28,071 nucleotides of DNA. It comes from JAJZQD01 sp021847735 (GTDB taxonomy: Bacteria; Bacillota; Thermincolia; Thermincolales; UBA2595). Below, in pieces: positions 1-7,968 of this stretch. The translations under genes were made by a program, and so were the position numbers. The stretch spans positions 1 to 28,071 of the forward strand of contig DAHVYW010000105.1 of NCBI GenBank assembly GCA_027324025.1, given 5' to 3'. Position 1 is the stretch's first letter; every line of letters starts with the position of its first letter. The notes under the pieces were generated by a model that was not told the DNA's origin, searched no databases, and saw only the letters and a program-made list of their open reading frames with translations.

Positions 1-197
1 GATTTTTTTATGTTTTCAACTCTCAACGGGTTACCGCTTGGCCTGTCATCTCTGAGCCAGCCTTCCCTGATTACATCAGTGCCGTGATACATATTGTACA
101 AATGACTGACCACCAGGGAAATGATAAAAAGCGTCACCAGAATTCTAAAACCCAGAGTAATCCTTTTCTTGGTACGGTTTCTCAAGATAACAAGCAT
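1..197 (-). CDS. Small membrane protein, partial (3' end outside window)
   Basis: An open frame runs from an ATG at 197 off the window edge, giving 65 codons. It has a good ribosome site, AGAGGTGG, about 6 bases upstream. The protein begins with a basic stretch (RNRTKKR), followed by one hydrophobic segment at roughly residues 16-34, and then a polar tail containing GNPLRVE. This looks like a single-pass membrane protein with a positively charged cytoplasmic N-terminus. I do not recognise the family. The gene follows the ald terminator, so it is probably transcribed separately or by read-through. The call rests on the start signal and composition only. Confidence 0.6.
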   Translation of the reverse strand, partial: MLVILRNRTKKRITLGFRILVTLFIISLVVSHLYNMYHGTDVIREGWLRDDRPSGNPLRVENIKK

Positions 198-268
198 ATT
201 AACCACCTCTTTTAGCAGTAGCTTATTATCATATTTATGACAAAAAGACCGATTCTAGAACAAGAGAT

Positions 269-309
269 AAAAAGGGGCTGCCCTAAAATCTACTTTGGGA
301 CAACCCCTT
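269..309 (-). terminator. Intrinsic terminator of ald
   Basis: On the minus strand GGGGTTGTCCC pairs with GGGCAGCCCC (one bulge, one wobble) around a 13-nt loop, followed directly by TTTTT. It lies 11 bases past the ald stop. Its 5' arm (GGGG-Y-TGTCCCAAA) is nearly the same as that of the terminator at 5619-5653. Confidence 0.8.
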
Positions 310-319
310 GAAATTTACT

Positions 320-1447
320 TTATATTTTCAGTTTAAGTACCTCTTCCAGTGGCTGGTACGGCAAGTTCAGAGACAAAGCCACCGCTTCATACGTAATCGA
401 GCCCTGACACGTATTAAAACCTTTAGCCAGGGCCTGGTTCTTCATCGCGGCAATCCGGTAACCGCGCCCGGCTATTTCCAGCACATAGGGCAGGGTTGCA
501 TTGGTCAGGGCTGAAGTTGAAGTGAAGGGCACAGCCCCGGGGATATTTCCTACAGAGTAGTGGATAACGCCATGCTTTATATAAACCGGGTGGCTGTGGG
601 TGCTTACCCGGTCAATGGTGGCAATACACCCGCCCTGGTCTATGGCGATGTCTACGATGACTGACCCGGGTCTCATTTTCTTGACCATGTCCTCGGTCAC
701 CAATATCGGCGCTTTGGCCCCCGGAACCAGTACCGCGCCAATCAACAAATCGGCTTTTTCAACACTCTGGGCAATATTATACGGGTTGGAAACCATGGTC
801 CGCACCCTTCCGTCGTATAGATCGTCAAAGTGCCGCAAGCGGTCAATATTTAGGTCAATCAGGGTAACTTCGGCTCCCATCCCTATAGCTACCTTAGCCG
901 CACAGGCGCCTGATGCGCCGGCCCCAATTACGACAACCTTAGCTGGGGGTACCCCGGGTACCCCTCCTAAAAGAATGCCCCGTCCGCCCTGGGGTTCTTC
1001 CAGGAAGTGGGCCCCTATTTGGGTTGACATTTTTCCGGCAATTTCACTCATGGGGATAAGCAGCGGCAGCCGTCCGTCGTCCAGCTGGATTGTTTCGTAA
1101 GCAATTGCCGTTACCCTTTTCCTCAGCAGTACCCTGGTTAATTCTTCTTCCCTGGCCAGGTGCAGGTACGTAAACAGGATTTGGTGCTCCCGCAGTAATT
1201 CAAATTCTGGAAGCAGTGGCTCTTTTACTTTCAAAATCATTTCCGCTTCCCGGAAAACCAATTTTGCGGTTTCAACAATTTCTGCGCCCATCGATGTATA
1301 CTCTGCGTCATTAAAACCGCTGCCAAGACCTGCAGTAGTTTCAACCAAAACCCGGTGGTCCTCTTTTTTAAGAGTTTGCACCCCGGCAGGTGTCAAAGCC
1401 ACCCTGTACTCGTTATTTTTAATCTCACGCGGGACACCTATGATCAC
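320..1447 (-). CDS. ald: Alanine dehydrogenase
   Basis: A 375-residue protein, the usual length for NAD-dependent L-alanine dehydrogenase, which interconverts L-alanine and pyruvate plus ammonia in the cytoplasm. The N-terminus MIIGVPREIKNNEYRVALTP is diagnostic of the Ald/PNT family. Lys75 (in LKVKEP) and His96 (in TYLHLA) match the known catalytic residues. The NAD-binding glycine motif GAGASG is at 175-180. The start is GTG at 1447, preceded by GGGGGGAT; no ATG fits better. It lies 97 bases after adhE and ends in a clear hairpin terminator. In a fermentative cell it could feed pyruvate from alanine or reoxidise NADH, which is inference. Confidence 0.95.
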   Translation of the reverse strand: MIIGVPREIKNNEYRVALTPAGVQTLKKEDHRVLVETTAGLGSGFNDAEYTSMGAEIVETAKLVFREAEMILKVKEPLLPEFELLREHQILFTYLHLAREEELTRVLLRKRVTAIAYETIQLDDGRLPLLIPMSEIAGKMSTQIGAHFLEEPQGGRGILLGGVPGVPPAKVVVIGAGASGACAAKVAIGMGAEVTLIDLNIDRLRHFDDLYDGRVRTMVSNPYNIAQSVEKADLLIGAVLVPGAKAPILVTEDMVKKMRPGSVIVDIAIDQGGCIATIDRVSTHSHPVYIKHGVIHYSVGNIPGAVPFTSTSALTNATLPYVLEIAGRGYRIAAMKNQALAKGFNTCQGSITYEAVALSLNLPYQPLEEVLKLKI

Positions 1448-1544
1448 AAGCTATCCCCCCTTTTTCAATTACTTTTTTTTACATTATTCGTCGTCATACG
1501 ACCAATTCCTTCCATGTTTTGCTCAGGGATATATTTTTTTTCTG

Positions 1545-4214
1545 TTAGGTCCCCTTCCCTGCCTTTATGGCCCTATCGGTACCGTAGTAAGCCTGCAGGT
1601 AGATTTCCTGAAGCTCGTGAATTAAGGGCATGCGCGGGTTGGAAATTGTGCACTGGTCTTCGAAGGCCTTTTCTGCCAGCAGGGGGACCTTCTCCAGGAA
1701 CTCTTTTTCGTTAATACCGCAGTCGGCAATGGTTAATGGGATATTTAACTTCTCCAAAAGCCCCCGGATAGCGTCAATCAGGCTGTTTACGCCTATCTCC
1801 GGTGTCCCGGCCGGCATTCCCAGGTGGGCGGCTATCTGCTGATACTTCTCGGGGGCAATGAAATGCTCGTATTTCGGCCACGAGGCAAATTTGGACGGAT
1901 TCTGGGAATTGTAATATATCACATAGGGCAGCAGGATTGCATTAGCGCGCCCGTGCGGAATATGAAACTCCCCGCCCAGTTTATGGGCCAGGCTGTGGTT
2001 GATGCCCAGGAAGGCATTGGTGAAGGCCATCCCGGCAATACAGGACGCGTTGTGCATTTTTTCCCTGGCCTCCAGATCAGAGCCTTTTGTATAAGCCTTG
2101 GGCAGAAAATCAAATACCAATTGGGCAGCCTTTAAGGCCAGGGCATCAGTATAATCCGATGCCATCACCGAAACGTAGGCTTCCACGGCATGGGTCAGCA
2201 CATCTACACCCGTATCAGCTGTGACTGACGGCGGCACACTCATGACGAAATCCACGTCAATGATAGCCACATCAGGAGTTAACTCGTAATCTGCCAGCGG
2301 GTATTTGATATCAGCCCCTTTATCTGTAATCACGGCGAAGGCGGTCACTTCCGAACCGGTGCCGCTGGTGGTTGGGATGGCTACAAACCTGGCCTTTCGG
2401 CCCATCTTGGGATACTTATAGGTACGTTTCCTGATATCAAGAAACTTCAGTTTTAAAAATTCAAATTCCACATCCGGGTGCTCGTAAAACAGCCACATGG
2501 CCTTACCGGCGTCAATTGCCGAACCCCCGCCCAAAGCGATGATAGTGTCAGGTTTGAAGTTTTTCATTAACTCGTAACCCTTCATTACCGTTTCAAAGGA
2601 GGGGTCAGGTTCAACATCGGAAAAAACCTCGGTTACAACATGTCCTGCGCGCTTTTGCAGATGGTACATGACTTTGTCCAGATAACCCAGTTCCGCCATC
2701 GCGGGGTCACAGACAATTACCGCCCGGCTGATATTTGGCATTTTGGCAAGGTATTGGACGCTTCCTGATTCAAAAAAGATTCTTTCCGGAACCTTAAACC
2801 ACTGCATTTTAACCCTTCTCCTGGCCACCCGTTTAACATTTATTAGGTTCATGGCGCTTACATTCGAGGTTGTCGAGTTGTGTCCCATGGAACCACAGCC
2901 CAGGGTCAGGGAAGGCATGTTGGTATTATAGAGTTCCCCGATAGCCCCGTGGGTAGCAGGCGCGTTGACAATTATGCGGCCCACCCTGATGCTGCGGGAA
3001 AACTCCCGGATGACATCCTCGTTGGCGGAATGAACTACTGCGGAGTGGCCCAAGCCGCCGAATTCCACCATCTTTTCAGCCATTCGAATTCCTTCTTTGG
3101 GGCCGCTTACAATGTAACAGGCCAGAATAGGGCTCAGTTTTTCCCTGGAAAGAGGAAATTCCGGCCCAATTCCAGCCAGTTCTGCCACTAGTATTTTTGT
3201 CCCGGCGGGCACATGAAACCCTGCCTTTTCTGCTATCAAACCCGCCGGCCGGCCGACTATATCAGCGTTCAGGGAACAGGTTTCCCCGCATGTGGCCATG
3301 GATTCCAGGGCCATTGTCTCTTCCGGGTTAAGAAAATAACAGCCATACTCCTTCATTAGGCCAATCGTCCTGCCGGCAATATCGCGGTCTATGATGACAG
3401 CCTGTTCAGAGGCACATATCATCCCATTGTCAAAGGTTTTGCTTAAAATCAGGTCTGTAACGGCTCTTTTGATGTCTGCCGTACCTTCTATATAACATGG
3501 CACGTTTCCCGGCCCTACCCCCAGGGCGGGCTTACCGGTACTATAGGCGGCCCTGACCATAGATGAGCCTCCGGTAGCCAGAATGGTGGCCACCCCTGGA
3601 TGGTTCATCAGGTATGTGGTGGCTTCGATGGAGGGGCGTTCTATCCACGATATGCAGTTTTCGGGGGCCCCGGCCGCCAATGCTGCTTTGAGCATCGTTT
3701 CCGCCGCCGCCCTGCTGCACCTGTAGGCCCCGGGGTGGAATCCAAAGATTATCGGGTTTCTTGTTTTCATTGTAATCAGGGATTTAAACACCGTGGTGGA
3801 CGTGGGGTTGGTCACCGGTGTGATGCCGGCGATGATTCCCACCGGTTCGGCAACCTCCATGTAGTCTTCTTCTTCATTTTCATGGATAATGCCCACTGTC
3901 TTATGATACTTAATGCTGTGATAAACTGATTCGGCGGCAAATATGTTTTTTGTAATTTTATCTTCATACAATCCCCTGCCGGTCTCTTCGACAGCCATCT
4001 TGGCCAGTTCCATATGCCTGTCCAAACCGGCCAGAGCCATCGCTTTAACAATCTTGTCCACCTGTTCCTGGTCAAACTCCAAAAATTCCCGGGCCGCCGC
4101 CAACGCCCCGGCTACAAGGGAATCAATGTGTTCTCTGATATCTTTTTGGACATTGGTGTCTTTCTGAACAGGTGTATCTTTTTGAACGGGTAAATCAATG
4201 CCGGTCTGGCGCAT
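1545..4214 (-). CDS. adhE: Bifunctional acetaldehyde-CoA/alcohol dehydrogenase AdhE
   Basis: An 889-residue fusion of a CoA-acylating aldehyde dehydrogenase (about residues 30-440) and an iron-dependent alcohol dehydrogenase (about 465-870). It reduces acetyl-CoA to acetaldehyde and then ethanol with NADH, or runs in reverse. The aldehyde half has the catalytic Cys in FDNGMICASEQ near residue 267. The alcohol half has GGGSAIDAGK and the metal-site region FLGINHSLAHKLGG and FHIPHGRANA. The start is ATG at 4214, seven bases after GGAGG; a TTG six bases upstream is too close to the ribosome site. Before the first domain there is an unusual tail with three VQKD repeats at residues 10-26. No terminator was seen before ald. 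Confidence 0.96.
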   Translation of the reverse strand: MRQTGIDLPVQKDTPVQKDTNVQKDIREHIDSLVAGALAAAREFLEFDQEQVDKIVKAMALAGLDRHMELAKMAVEETGRGLYEDKITKNIFAAESVYHSIKYHKTVGIIHENEEEDYMEVAEPVGIIAGITPVTNPTSTTVFKSLITMKTRNPIIFGFHPGAYRCSRAAAETMLKAALAAGAPENCISWIERPSIEATTYLMNHPGVATILATGGSSMVRAAYSTGKPALGVGPGNVPCYIEGTADIKRAVTDLILSKTFDNGMICASEQAVIIDRDIAGRTIGLMKEYGCYFLNPEETMALESMATCGETCSLNADIVGRPAGLIAEKAGFHVPAGTKILVAELAGIGPEFPLSREKLSPILACYIVSGPKEGIRMAEKMVEFGGLGHSAVVHSANEDVIREFSRSIRVGRIIVNAPATHGAIGELYNTNMPSLTLGCGSMGHNSTTSNVSAMNLINVKRVARRRVKMQWFKVPERIFFESGSVQYLAKMPNISRAVIVCDPAMAELGYLDKVMYHLQKRAGHVVTEVFSDVEPDPSFETVMKGYELMKNFKPDTIIALGGGSAIDAGKAMWLFYEHPDVEFEFLKLKFLDIRKRTYKYPKMGRKARFVAIPTTSGTGSEVTAFAVITDKGADIKYPLADYELTPDVAIIDVDFVMSVPPSVTADTGVDVLTHAVEAYVSVMASDYTDALALKAAQLVFDFLPKAYTKGSDLEAREKMHNASCIAGMAFTNAFLGINHSLAHKLGGEFHIPHGRANAILLPYVIYYNSQNPSKFASWPKYEHFIAPEKYQQIAAHLGMPAGTPEIGVNSLIDAIRGLLEKLNIPLTIADCGINEKEFLEKVPLLAEKAFEDQCTISNPRMPLIHELQEIYLQAYYGTDRAIKAGKGT
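4137..4187 (-). repeat. Three in-frame 18-bp repeats in adhE N-terminus
   Basis: The coding sequence encodes VQKDT-P, VQKDT-N, VQKDI in succession, a hexapeptide period (18 bp). The DNA copies differ at synonymous positions (CAA/CAG, AAA/AAG), so the repeat is not brand new. It lies just before the aldehyde dehydrogenase domain. Confidence 0.8.
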
Positions 4215-4517
4215 AAACAAACCTCCGAAGCCAGTTATTGTAGTTCATCTATAACAAATGTTTTCCCGGGGCGGTAATGAATATACCATTTCAAAACGAT
4301 GGCCGGATAAAGGCAAACCTCCTACTTTCCCGGAGTCGCCAGGCGTAGAGAAATAGTCTGTGTGCAATAGATGAGAATACATCATTTTTTATGGAAACAC
4401 AGGTCAAAACGAGGGGGTGCCGGGAAAACCGGATGTAGTCTGTGGAACTACGATTAAGGAAAGTAAACTAAATGGACGGTGGACATATTACTGCATTGTC
4501 TGTCAGAGGTAATTATG
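4215..4517. other. Intergenic region between spoIIM and adhE
   Basis: About 300 bases without a gene. On the minus strand it is the leader of adhE and the 3' flank of spoIIM. It holds several short helices, such as GAGGT/ACCTC just past the spoIIM stop and GTAGT/ACTAC near 4434-4455. I see no strong terminator, no convincing sigma-A or sigma-54 promoter and no riboswitch I can name. An imperfect TTGT...ACAA dyad is at 4238-4257. Confidence 0.5.
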
Positions 4518-5153
4518 TTAGAACCTCATCCAGTTGGCCGCAGACTTGATAAACACCGGTGTAACATAAGTCTCCACAAAACTGGCCGCCGCTGTTGCCA
4601 GGGACAGGACCAACATGACCGATGTATATATGCCCAGGTGGTTTGCCAGGGTAATATTCTGGCTGCTAAACCGTCTCTTTACAAGCAGTGCGGAGAACGA
4701 CAGGGCTGTCACGCCACCTATTATGATGGCAGGTATAATCAAAAGGTTGTGGGGCATCACCGATATGAGGGCAAAAATGAAACCCTTCACGGCCTTTACC
4801 CTGACCAGGAAGCCAACGGTAAACCCCAGTATGAAACCCCTGCTGAAAACGGCAACCAGCACCAGCGGGATGCCGATAACGGTTAATCCGAGGACATACA
4901 TGCTAAGCAAAATGTAGAGGTTACTCAACACATTGTACCTGAAATACATCTGCTCACCAACCGGGGTTGCCGAAACCTTCTCCAGAAAACCGTTAAAATA
5001 CCCCGACAGGTGGTCAGCCTGGTCTATGCTGATTACTTTGGCAGCTGTGGCGCCAAAAAAGATTCCCATACAGAAAAAAACCGTAACAAACAAAAACAAA
5101 AACCATTTCTGCTTAAAATATTCCTGAACCACCTGTTTGAACCAGAAGCGCAT
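4518..5153 (-). CDS. spoIIM: Stage II sporulation protein M
   Basis: A 211-residue, very hydrophobic protein of the length usual for SpoIIM, which with SpoIID and SpoIIP drives peptidoglycan remodelling and membrane migration during forespore engulfment. Several membrane segments are visible, starting with FLFLFVTVFFCMGIFFGA after a short basic N-terminus. The central LSNLYILLSMYVLGLTVIGIP and the MPHNLLIIPAIIIGG segment fit the SpoIIM family. ATG 5153 is chosen because GGGGGG sits 5 bases upstream. The frame stays open to 5324 but that extension has no sign of conservation. It is separated from its neighbours, with a hairpin-rich island upstream. Confidence 0.9.
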   Translation of the reverse strand: MRFWFKQVVQEYFKQKWFLFLFVTVFFCMGIFFGATAAKVISIDQADHLSGYFNGFLEKVSATPVGEQMYFRYNVLSNLYILLSMYVLGLTVIGIPLVLVAVFSRGFILGFTVGFLVRVKAVKGFIFALISVMPHNLLIIPAIIIGGVTALSFSALLVKRRFSSQNITLANHLGIYTSVMLVLSLATAAASFVETYVTPVFIKSAANWMRF

Positions 5154-5318
5154 TTCATCCCCCCCTTTGTCCCTATACCAAAAATTTATGGTTGGGAATA
5201 TCCATTTATGCCTTCCGGCAACTAAAATGATGCCGAAGTTCCAAAACGGGGGTCTAAAAGTAAACACTGCCCTAGGCTGCTGCACCGCAACAAGCTTGGC
5301 TTGATCCCAATTCCAAGA
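5154..5318. other. Leader region upstream of spoIIM
   Basis: The minus-strand frame of spoIIM stays open through this stretch but lacks a good start with a ribosome site, so I treat it as noncoding. No clear sporulation promoter was identified. Confidence 0.4.
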
Positions 5319-5409
5319 CTCCACCTTCTATAAGGTGGAGTTTCCACTTTTCTGTTTCAGTGGGGGTAGAGTCCCCCACTGAAGTTTCGATGTTCAGCTT
5401 TAGCTGAAC
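5319..5409. repeat. Cluster of three adjacent perfect hairpins
   Basis: Three back-to-back inverted repeats with no mismatches: CTCCACCTT-ctat-AAGGTGGAG (5319-5340), TTCAGTGGGGG-6 nt-CCCCCACTGAA (5356-5383) and GTTCAGCT-tt-AGCTGAAC (5392-5409). None is followed by a good T-run on either strand, so they are not ordinary terminators. The pattern could be a decayed end of an IS200/IS605-type or other mobile element, or a structured RNA; this is not decided by the sequence. Confidence 0.7.
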
Positions 5410-5482
5410 GAGTTCACTCTGTGCTATTTCCCCTCAAATGTCCCATAAGAGGCAGTCGTACTTAAGTTTTGACAGAAAAATT

Positions 5483-5606
5483 TAGGAATGGGCAGATATA
5501 TTCCGAAGAACGAGGCTGACGTCCGCCGGCCCGCGATCCGCGTATGCGGGAGCGGTTTGCCGGCTGAGTTGTTGCTCGTTCGTAGGAATATATCTGCCCA
5601 TTCCTA
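5483..5606. repeat. 124-bp palindromic element (MITE-like or large hairpin)
   Basis: The arms 5483-5514 and 5575-5606 are inverted repeats matching at 30 of 32 positions, including a perfect 22-base outer part (TAGGAATGGGCAGATATATTCC). The 60-base interior folds again: GCCGGC (5525-5530) with GCCGGC (5559-5564), and CCCGC (5530-5534) with GCGGG (5546-5550). The interior is GC-rich while the arms are AT-richer. There is no ORF inside. The outer ends read TA...TA. Confidence 0.85.
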
Positions 5607-5618
5607 GTTAGCGTGTCC

Positions 5619-5653
5619 AAAAGGAAAAGACTGCCCCTTTTGGGACAGCCCCC
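5619..5653 (-). terminator. Terminator after the CGGC pseudogene
   Basis: On the minus strand GGCTGTCCC pairs with GGGGCAGTC (two G-U pairs) around an AAAA loop, followed by TTTTCCTTTT. It begins right at the stop of the degraded C-terminal frame at 5653. A competing helix TCCAAAAGG/CCTTTTGGGA is also possible on the other side. Confidence 0.75.
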
Positions 5654-5941
5654 TATACTTTTCCGGTTATAATATCATTGGCGTTCTTCCGTTCCGCTAA
5701 AAGACACGTCTTCACACTTTCCTTAAATTTACCGGCATCATGGGGGGTGTGGGTTAATTTTTTCCGCGCCTGCCGATGTAGGGCAGCCCGCACATGACAG
5801 CATCCCTACCAAGACAATCTCTTCCCCCTGATAACTGGCAAACAGGCCTCTTCTCTAGCTGAAATCCCGCAGGCATAGAACTGCGGCGCAGTCCAGTTCC
5901 TGAACCATGTTCGAACAGTTTATTATCCCTATCCGGGCCAT
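5653..5941 (-). pseudogene. Degraded CGGC-domain protein gene
   Basis: A strong ribosome site (GGGGAGGA, 6-7 bases) precedes ATG 5941. The frame starts MARIGIINCSNMVQELDC and reads CAAVLCLRDFS, then meets a TAG at 5857. In the same frame it continues RRGLFASYQGEEIVLVG and then MLSCAGCPTSAGAEK before another stop at 5740. A second frame then gives THTPHDAGKFKES and runs to a stop at 5653, next to the terminator. This order (GII.CSN, CLRD, RRG.F, SCAGCPT, then a TH.PH tail) fits the small cysteine-rich CGGC family, with a nonsense mutation and about 60-70 central residues missing, where the other conserved cysteines would lie. It is the last gene of the EndoQ operon. Family assignment is from memory. 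Confidence 0.7.
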
Positions 5942-5980
5942 AACAATTCCTCCCCATACTTTCCCTGGACCCGCCTCGCT

Positions 5981-6667
5981 TTAAGGCCTGGCAGTAAAAC
6001 CCAGGGCAATAATCTCCCTCACTATATATTCGGCAGCCAAAATGTCCTCCAGGGAATTGGCGCTGGCCGCTACTACAGCTATCCCTGTCCCTGACCGGGC
6101 CGCGGCCTCCATCGCCCTTTTAGCGGCAGCCCTGGCCGGCTCCGGCCCCTTCTTATGCACCGTCCTGGCAATGGTACCGGTCAGTACAACAGGCGCACCT
6201 GCAGTGACTGCGGCGTCATATGCCACACCGCCTGTATCCGATACAGCCACAACCACCTTCCCCTTAAAGTCGCCCAGTTTAGCTGTTTCCGCCCCGGCAT
6301 TGGGGAATACCGCTTCAACCAAAGCCCCCGCCTCTTCTATACCGCTAATCACCCTGGCAGACCTGGCCCTGCGTTCCTCCTCAGTCCCAACCCTGGGCTC
6401 TGAAACAACAACTACCTTAGTGCCTTCCCGTACGGCCAGCATGCCGGCCTGGCGGCCGATTTCTTCAGGGCTTAGCCTGACGGGTGCCCGGCACTGGTCG
6501 GGGCTGGCCCCGAAAACGCACAGCGCCCCGGCGTCAATTGCGGCTTCCAGGGTAGTTGACATATCAATAACATCCACAATCATAACCACATTATTCGCTT
6601 CGGCGGCCTTCACAGCCCCTGAGGCGTTGACTGTTAAAAACACCCCGTTACTGCTCACCCGAATCAT
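5981..6667 (-). CDS. Uncharacterised protein, possibly ComB-like
   Basis: A protein of about 228 residues, very rich in Ala, Gly and Val, that looks like a Rossmann-type alternating fold. Visible features are VVMIVDVIDMSTTLEAAIDAGA near residue 28, VVVVSEPRVGTEEERRAR near 84, a VVVAVSDTGGVAYDAA stretch in the middle and AASANSLEDILAAEYI near the C-terminus. The first motif loosely resembles the start of 2-phosphosulfolactate phosphatase (ComB: VIDVLRATTT...A), but I would not assign that enzyme. It overlaps the end of the EndoQ gene by 20 bases, so the two are co-translated. The ATG at 6667 abuts GGAAGG; a GTG at 6658 has better spacing and may be the real start. Confidence 0.75.
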   Translation of the reverse strand: MIRVSSNGVFLTVNASGAVKAAEANNVVMIVDVIDMSTTLEAAIDAGALCVFGASPDQCRAPVRLSPEEIGRQAGMLAVREGTKVVVVSEPRVGTEEERRARSARVISGIEEAGALVEAVFPNAGAETAKLGDFKGKVVVAVSDTGGVAYDAAVTAGAPVVLTGTIARTVHKKGPEPARAAAKRAMEAAARSGTGIAVVAASANSLEDILAAEYIVREIIALGFTARP

Positions 6668-7892
6668 CCTTCCTGCCGGTTACCCTGCCGTAATGGCCTC
6701 CGCCACCGGCACTCACCGTGAGTTTGCCTTCCCTGGCCAGTATAATTAATTCCGCCGTCTGACTGCCCACCAGTTTACAGATTTCCTGTTCACTAAGCTT
6801 ATGCAGGACTTCCATTTCAGTGTTAAAGCCCAAAAGCTTTTCAAGGGTCCTAGGGCCTATCCCGGGCAGGTTCTGCAGCGGTATCTGGTGTTGGTAGTGC
6901 GGCCTGTGGTCGGGTGGTACCGGCCTGTCGTGGTCCCTAATCAGGTATATCCTGTCTATTACCCCCATGACCACATTACGGCCGTCCGCCTTGGTCCCGC
7001 ATTGAGTACAGGCGGTAACCGGCGGGCTTTCCCGGACCGTAAAGCTGCAGTCCTCGCAGTAAGTCCGGTGGTATTTGCCCAGCTTGGGGTCAAAACCGTA
7101 ATTTCCGGTTACCGAGCGTCCCCCTTCCCGGCGCAGAGCCAGCACCAGTTCATCAAAGTTTGGTTCCTGCATACACATAATGTTATATTCCCTGCCAATC
7201 TTGGGCAGGGAATGGGCATCCGAATCACTGATAAAACTTTTACCGGCCAGCTCTGAAATCATATCTGCATAGTTGGAATCCGAACTCAGCCCCAACTCAA
7301 CAGCAGGTATGGATGCCCAGGCTTCGGGTGTAAGGATTTCCCGCAGGCTGCTGACACAACTCCCGTAGACTCCTTTATGGGGGGTAAAGACATGGGCCGG
7401 AATAACTATCCCCCCAATACCGTGGACAAGTTCCCACAATCCCTGTATCGTCATTCTGCATTTCTGGGAACTTAGGGTTGGGTTCTTCATCCTGCCGGGC
7501 TTTGACATCTCCCCGGTAAACTCCTTCATTTGTGGCAGGTGTGGAAAATAGCAGAGACAGTGGGCGCTTCTCTCTCTTTCGACACCCGCTCCACCGGCCA
7601 CCCTATCGGTGGTCTCGACCTCACCGCCAAGGATTAAGGTGACAGACTCCTTGTAACGCAGCCCTCCACCTTCCATTGCCCGAAGAAACCCGGCTTCCAT
7701 AAGTCTTGCCAGGTCAATCTGGACTTTGGGGGATGAGGCATCAACAATACCGACTATGTCAATCCCTTTGCGGACCATGCATTCTTCCAAAATCCCGGCT
7801 ACGGTAAGGCTGCGGGCCGCTGTAATTTTAACCGGTGACCCGTCTCCGGCGCGTCCTATATGTACATGCAGGTCTACGAAATATTTATTCAT
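6648..7892 (-). CDS. Endonuclease Q family protein (PHP domain, zinc ribbon, HhH)
   Basis: A 414-residue protein. It starts with a PHP metal-binding motif DLHVHIG (residues 7-13), with further His/Asp residues in IPAHVFTPHKG (164-174) and ISDSDAHSLP (221-230). A zinc ribbon follows (Cys279, Cys282, Cys295, Cys298), then a helix-hairpin-helix segment LQNLPGIGPRTLEKLLG around 340-360. This order matches EndoQ, an endonuclease of archaea and some Firmicutes that cuts 5' of deaminated or damaged bases. Older annotations call such proteins UvrD-like helicases, which the sequence does not support. ATG 7892 follows GGGAGAGG. It is transcribed with the downstream uncharacterised gene. Confidence 0.85.
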   Translation of the reverse strand: MNKYFVDLHVHIGRAGDGSPVKITAARSLTVAGILEECMVRKGIDIVGIVDASSPKVQIDLARLMEAGFLRAMEGGGLRYKESVTLILGGEVETTDRVAGGAGVERERSAHCLCYFPHLPQMKEFTGEMSKPGRMKNPTLSSQKCRMTIQGLWELVHGIGGIVIPAHVFTPHKGVYGSCVSSLREILTPEAWASIPAVELGLSSDSNYADMISELAGKSFISDSDAHSLPKIGREYNIMCMQEPNFDELVLALRREGGRSVTGNYGFDPKLGKYHRTYCEDCSFTVRESPPVTACTQCGTKADGRNVVMGVIDRIYLIRDHDRPVPPDHRPHYQHQIPLQNLPGIGPRTLEKLLGFNTEMEVLHKLSEQEICKLVGSQTAELIILAREGKLTVSAGGGGHYGRVTGRKDDSGEQ

Positions 7893-7968
7893 AACCTCTC
7901 CCGTATTTCATAAATTTGCTTGTCCCGGCATAAACTACTTCCAAACCAGTCTGAAAGGGAGGTTGTTT

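Noticed and set aside
4238..4257. Rex-like dyad before adhE
   Set aside because: The half sites are imperfect and the spacing is two bases longer than the Rex consensus.
4300..4360. Possible riboswitch with GGCAAACC upstream of adhE
   Set aside because: The motif resembles part of a cyclic-di-GMP-I aptamer only on the plus strand, where no gene follows, and the remaining conserved parts are missing.
5154..5324. N-terminal extension of SpoIIM
   Set aside because: The strong ribosome site and the normal family length both point to ATG 5153.
5855..5857. In-frame TAG read as pyrrolysine
   Set aside because: The same gene also has an internal deletion and a frame change, and no pyl genes are visible. 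A nonsense mutation is simpler.
5754..5957. 67-residue minus-strand ORF at the EndoQ operon end
   Set aside because: It is the wrong frame of the CGGC pseudogene. The frame starting at 5941 has the ribosome site and the recognisable family sequence.
6042..6749. 235-residue plus-strand ORF
   Set aside because: It lies antisense to the uncharacterised gene and the end of the EndoQ gene, and is rich in Ala, Ser and Thr as expected of a shadow frame in GC-rich coding DNA.
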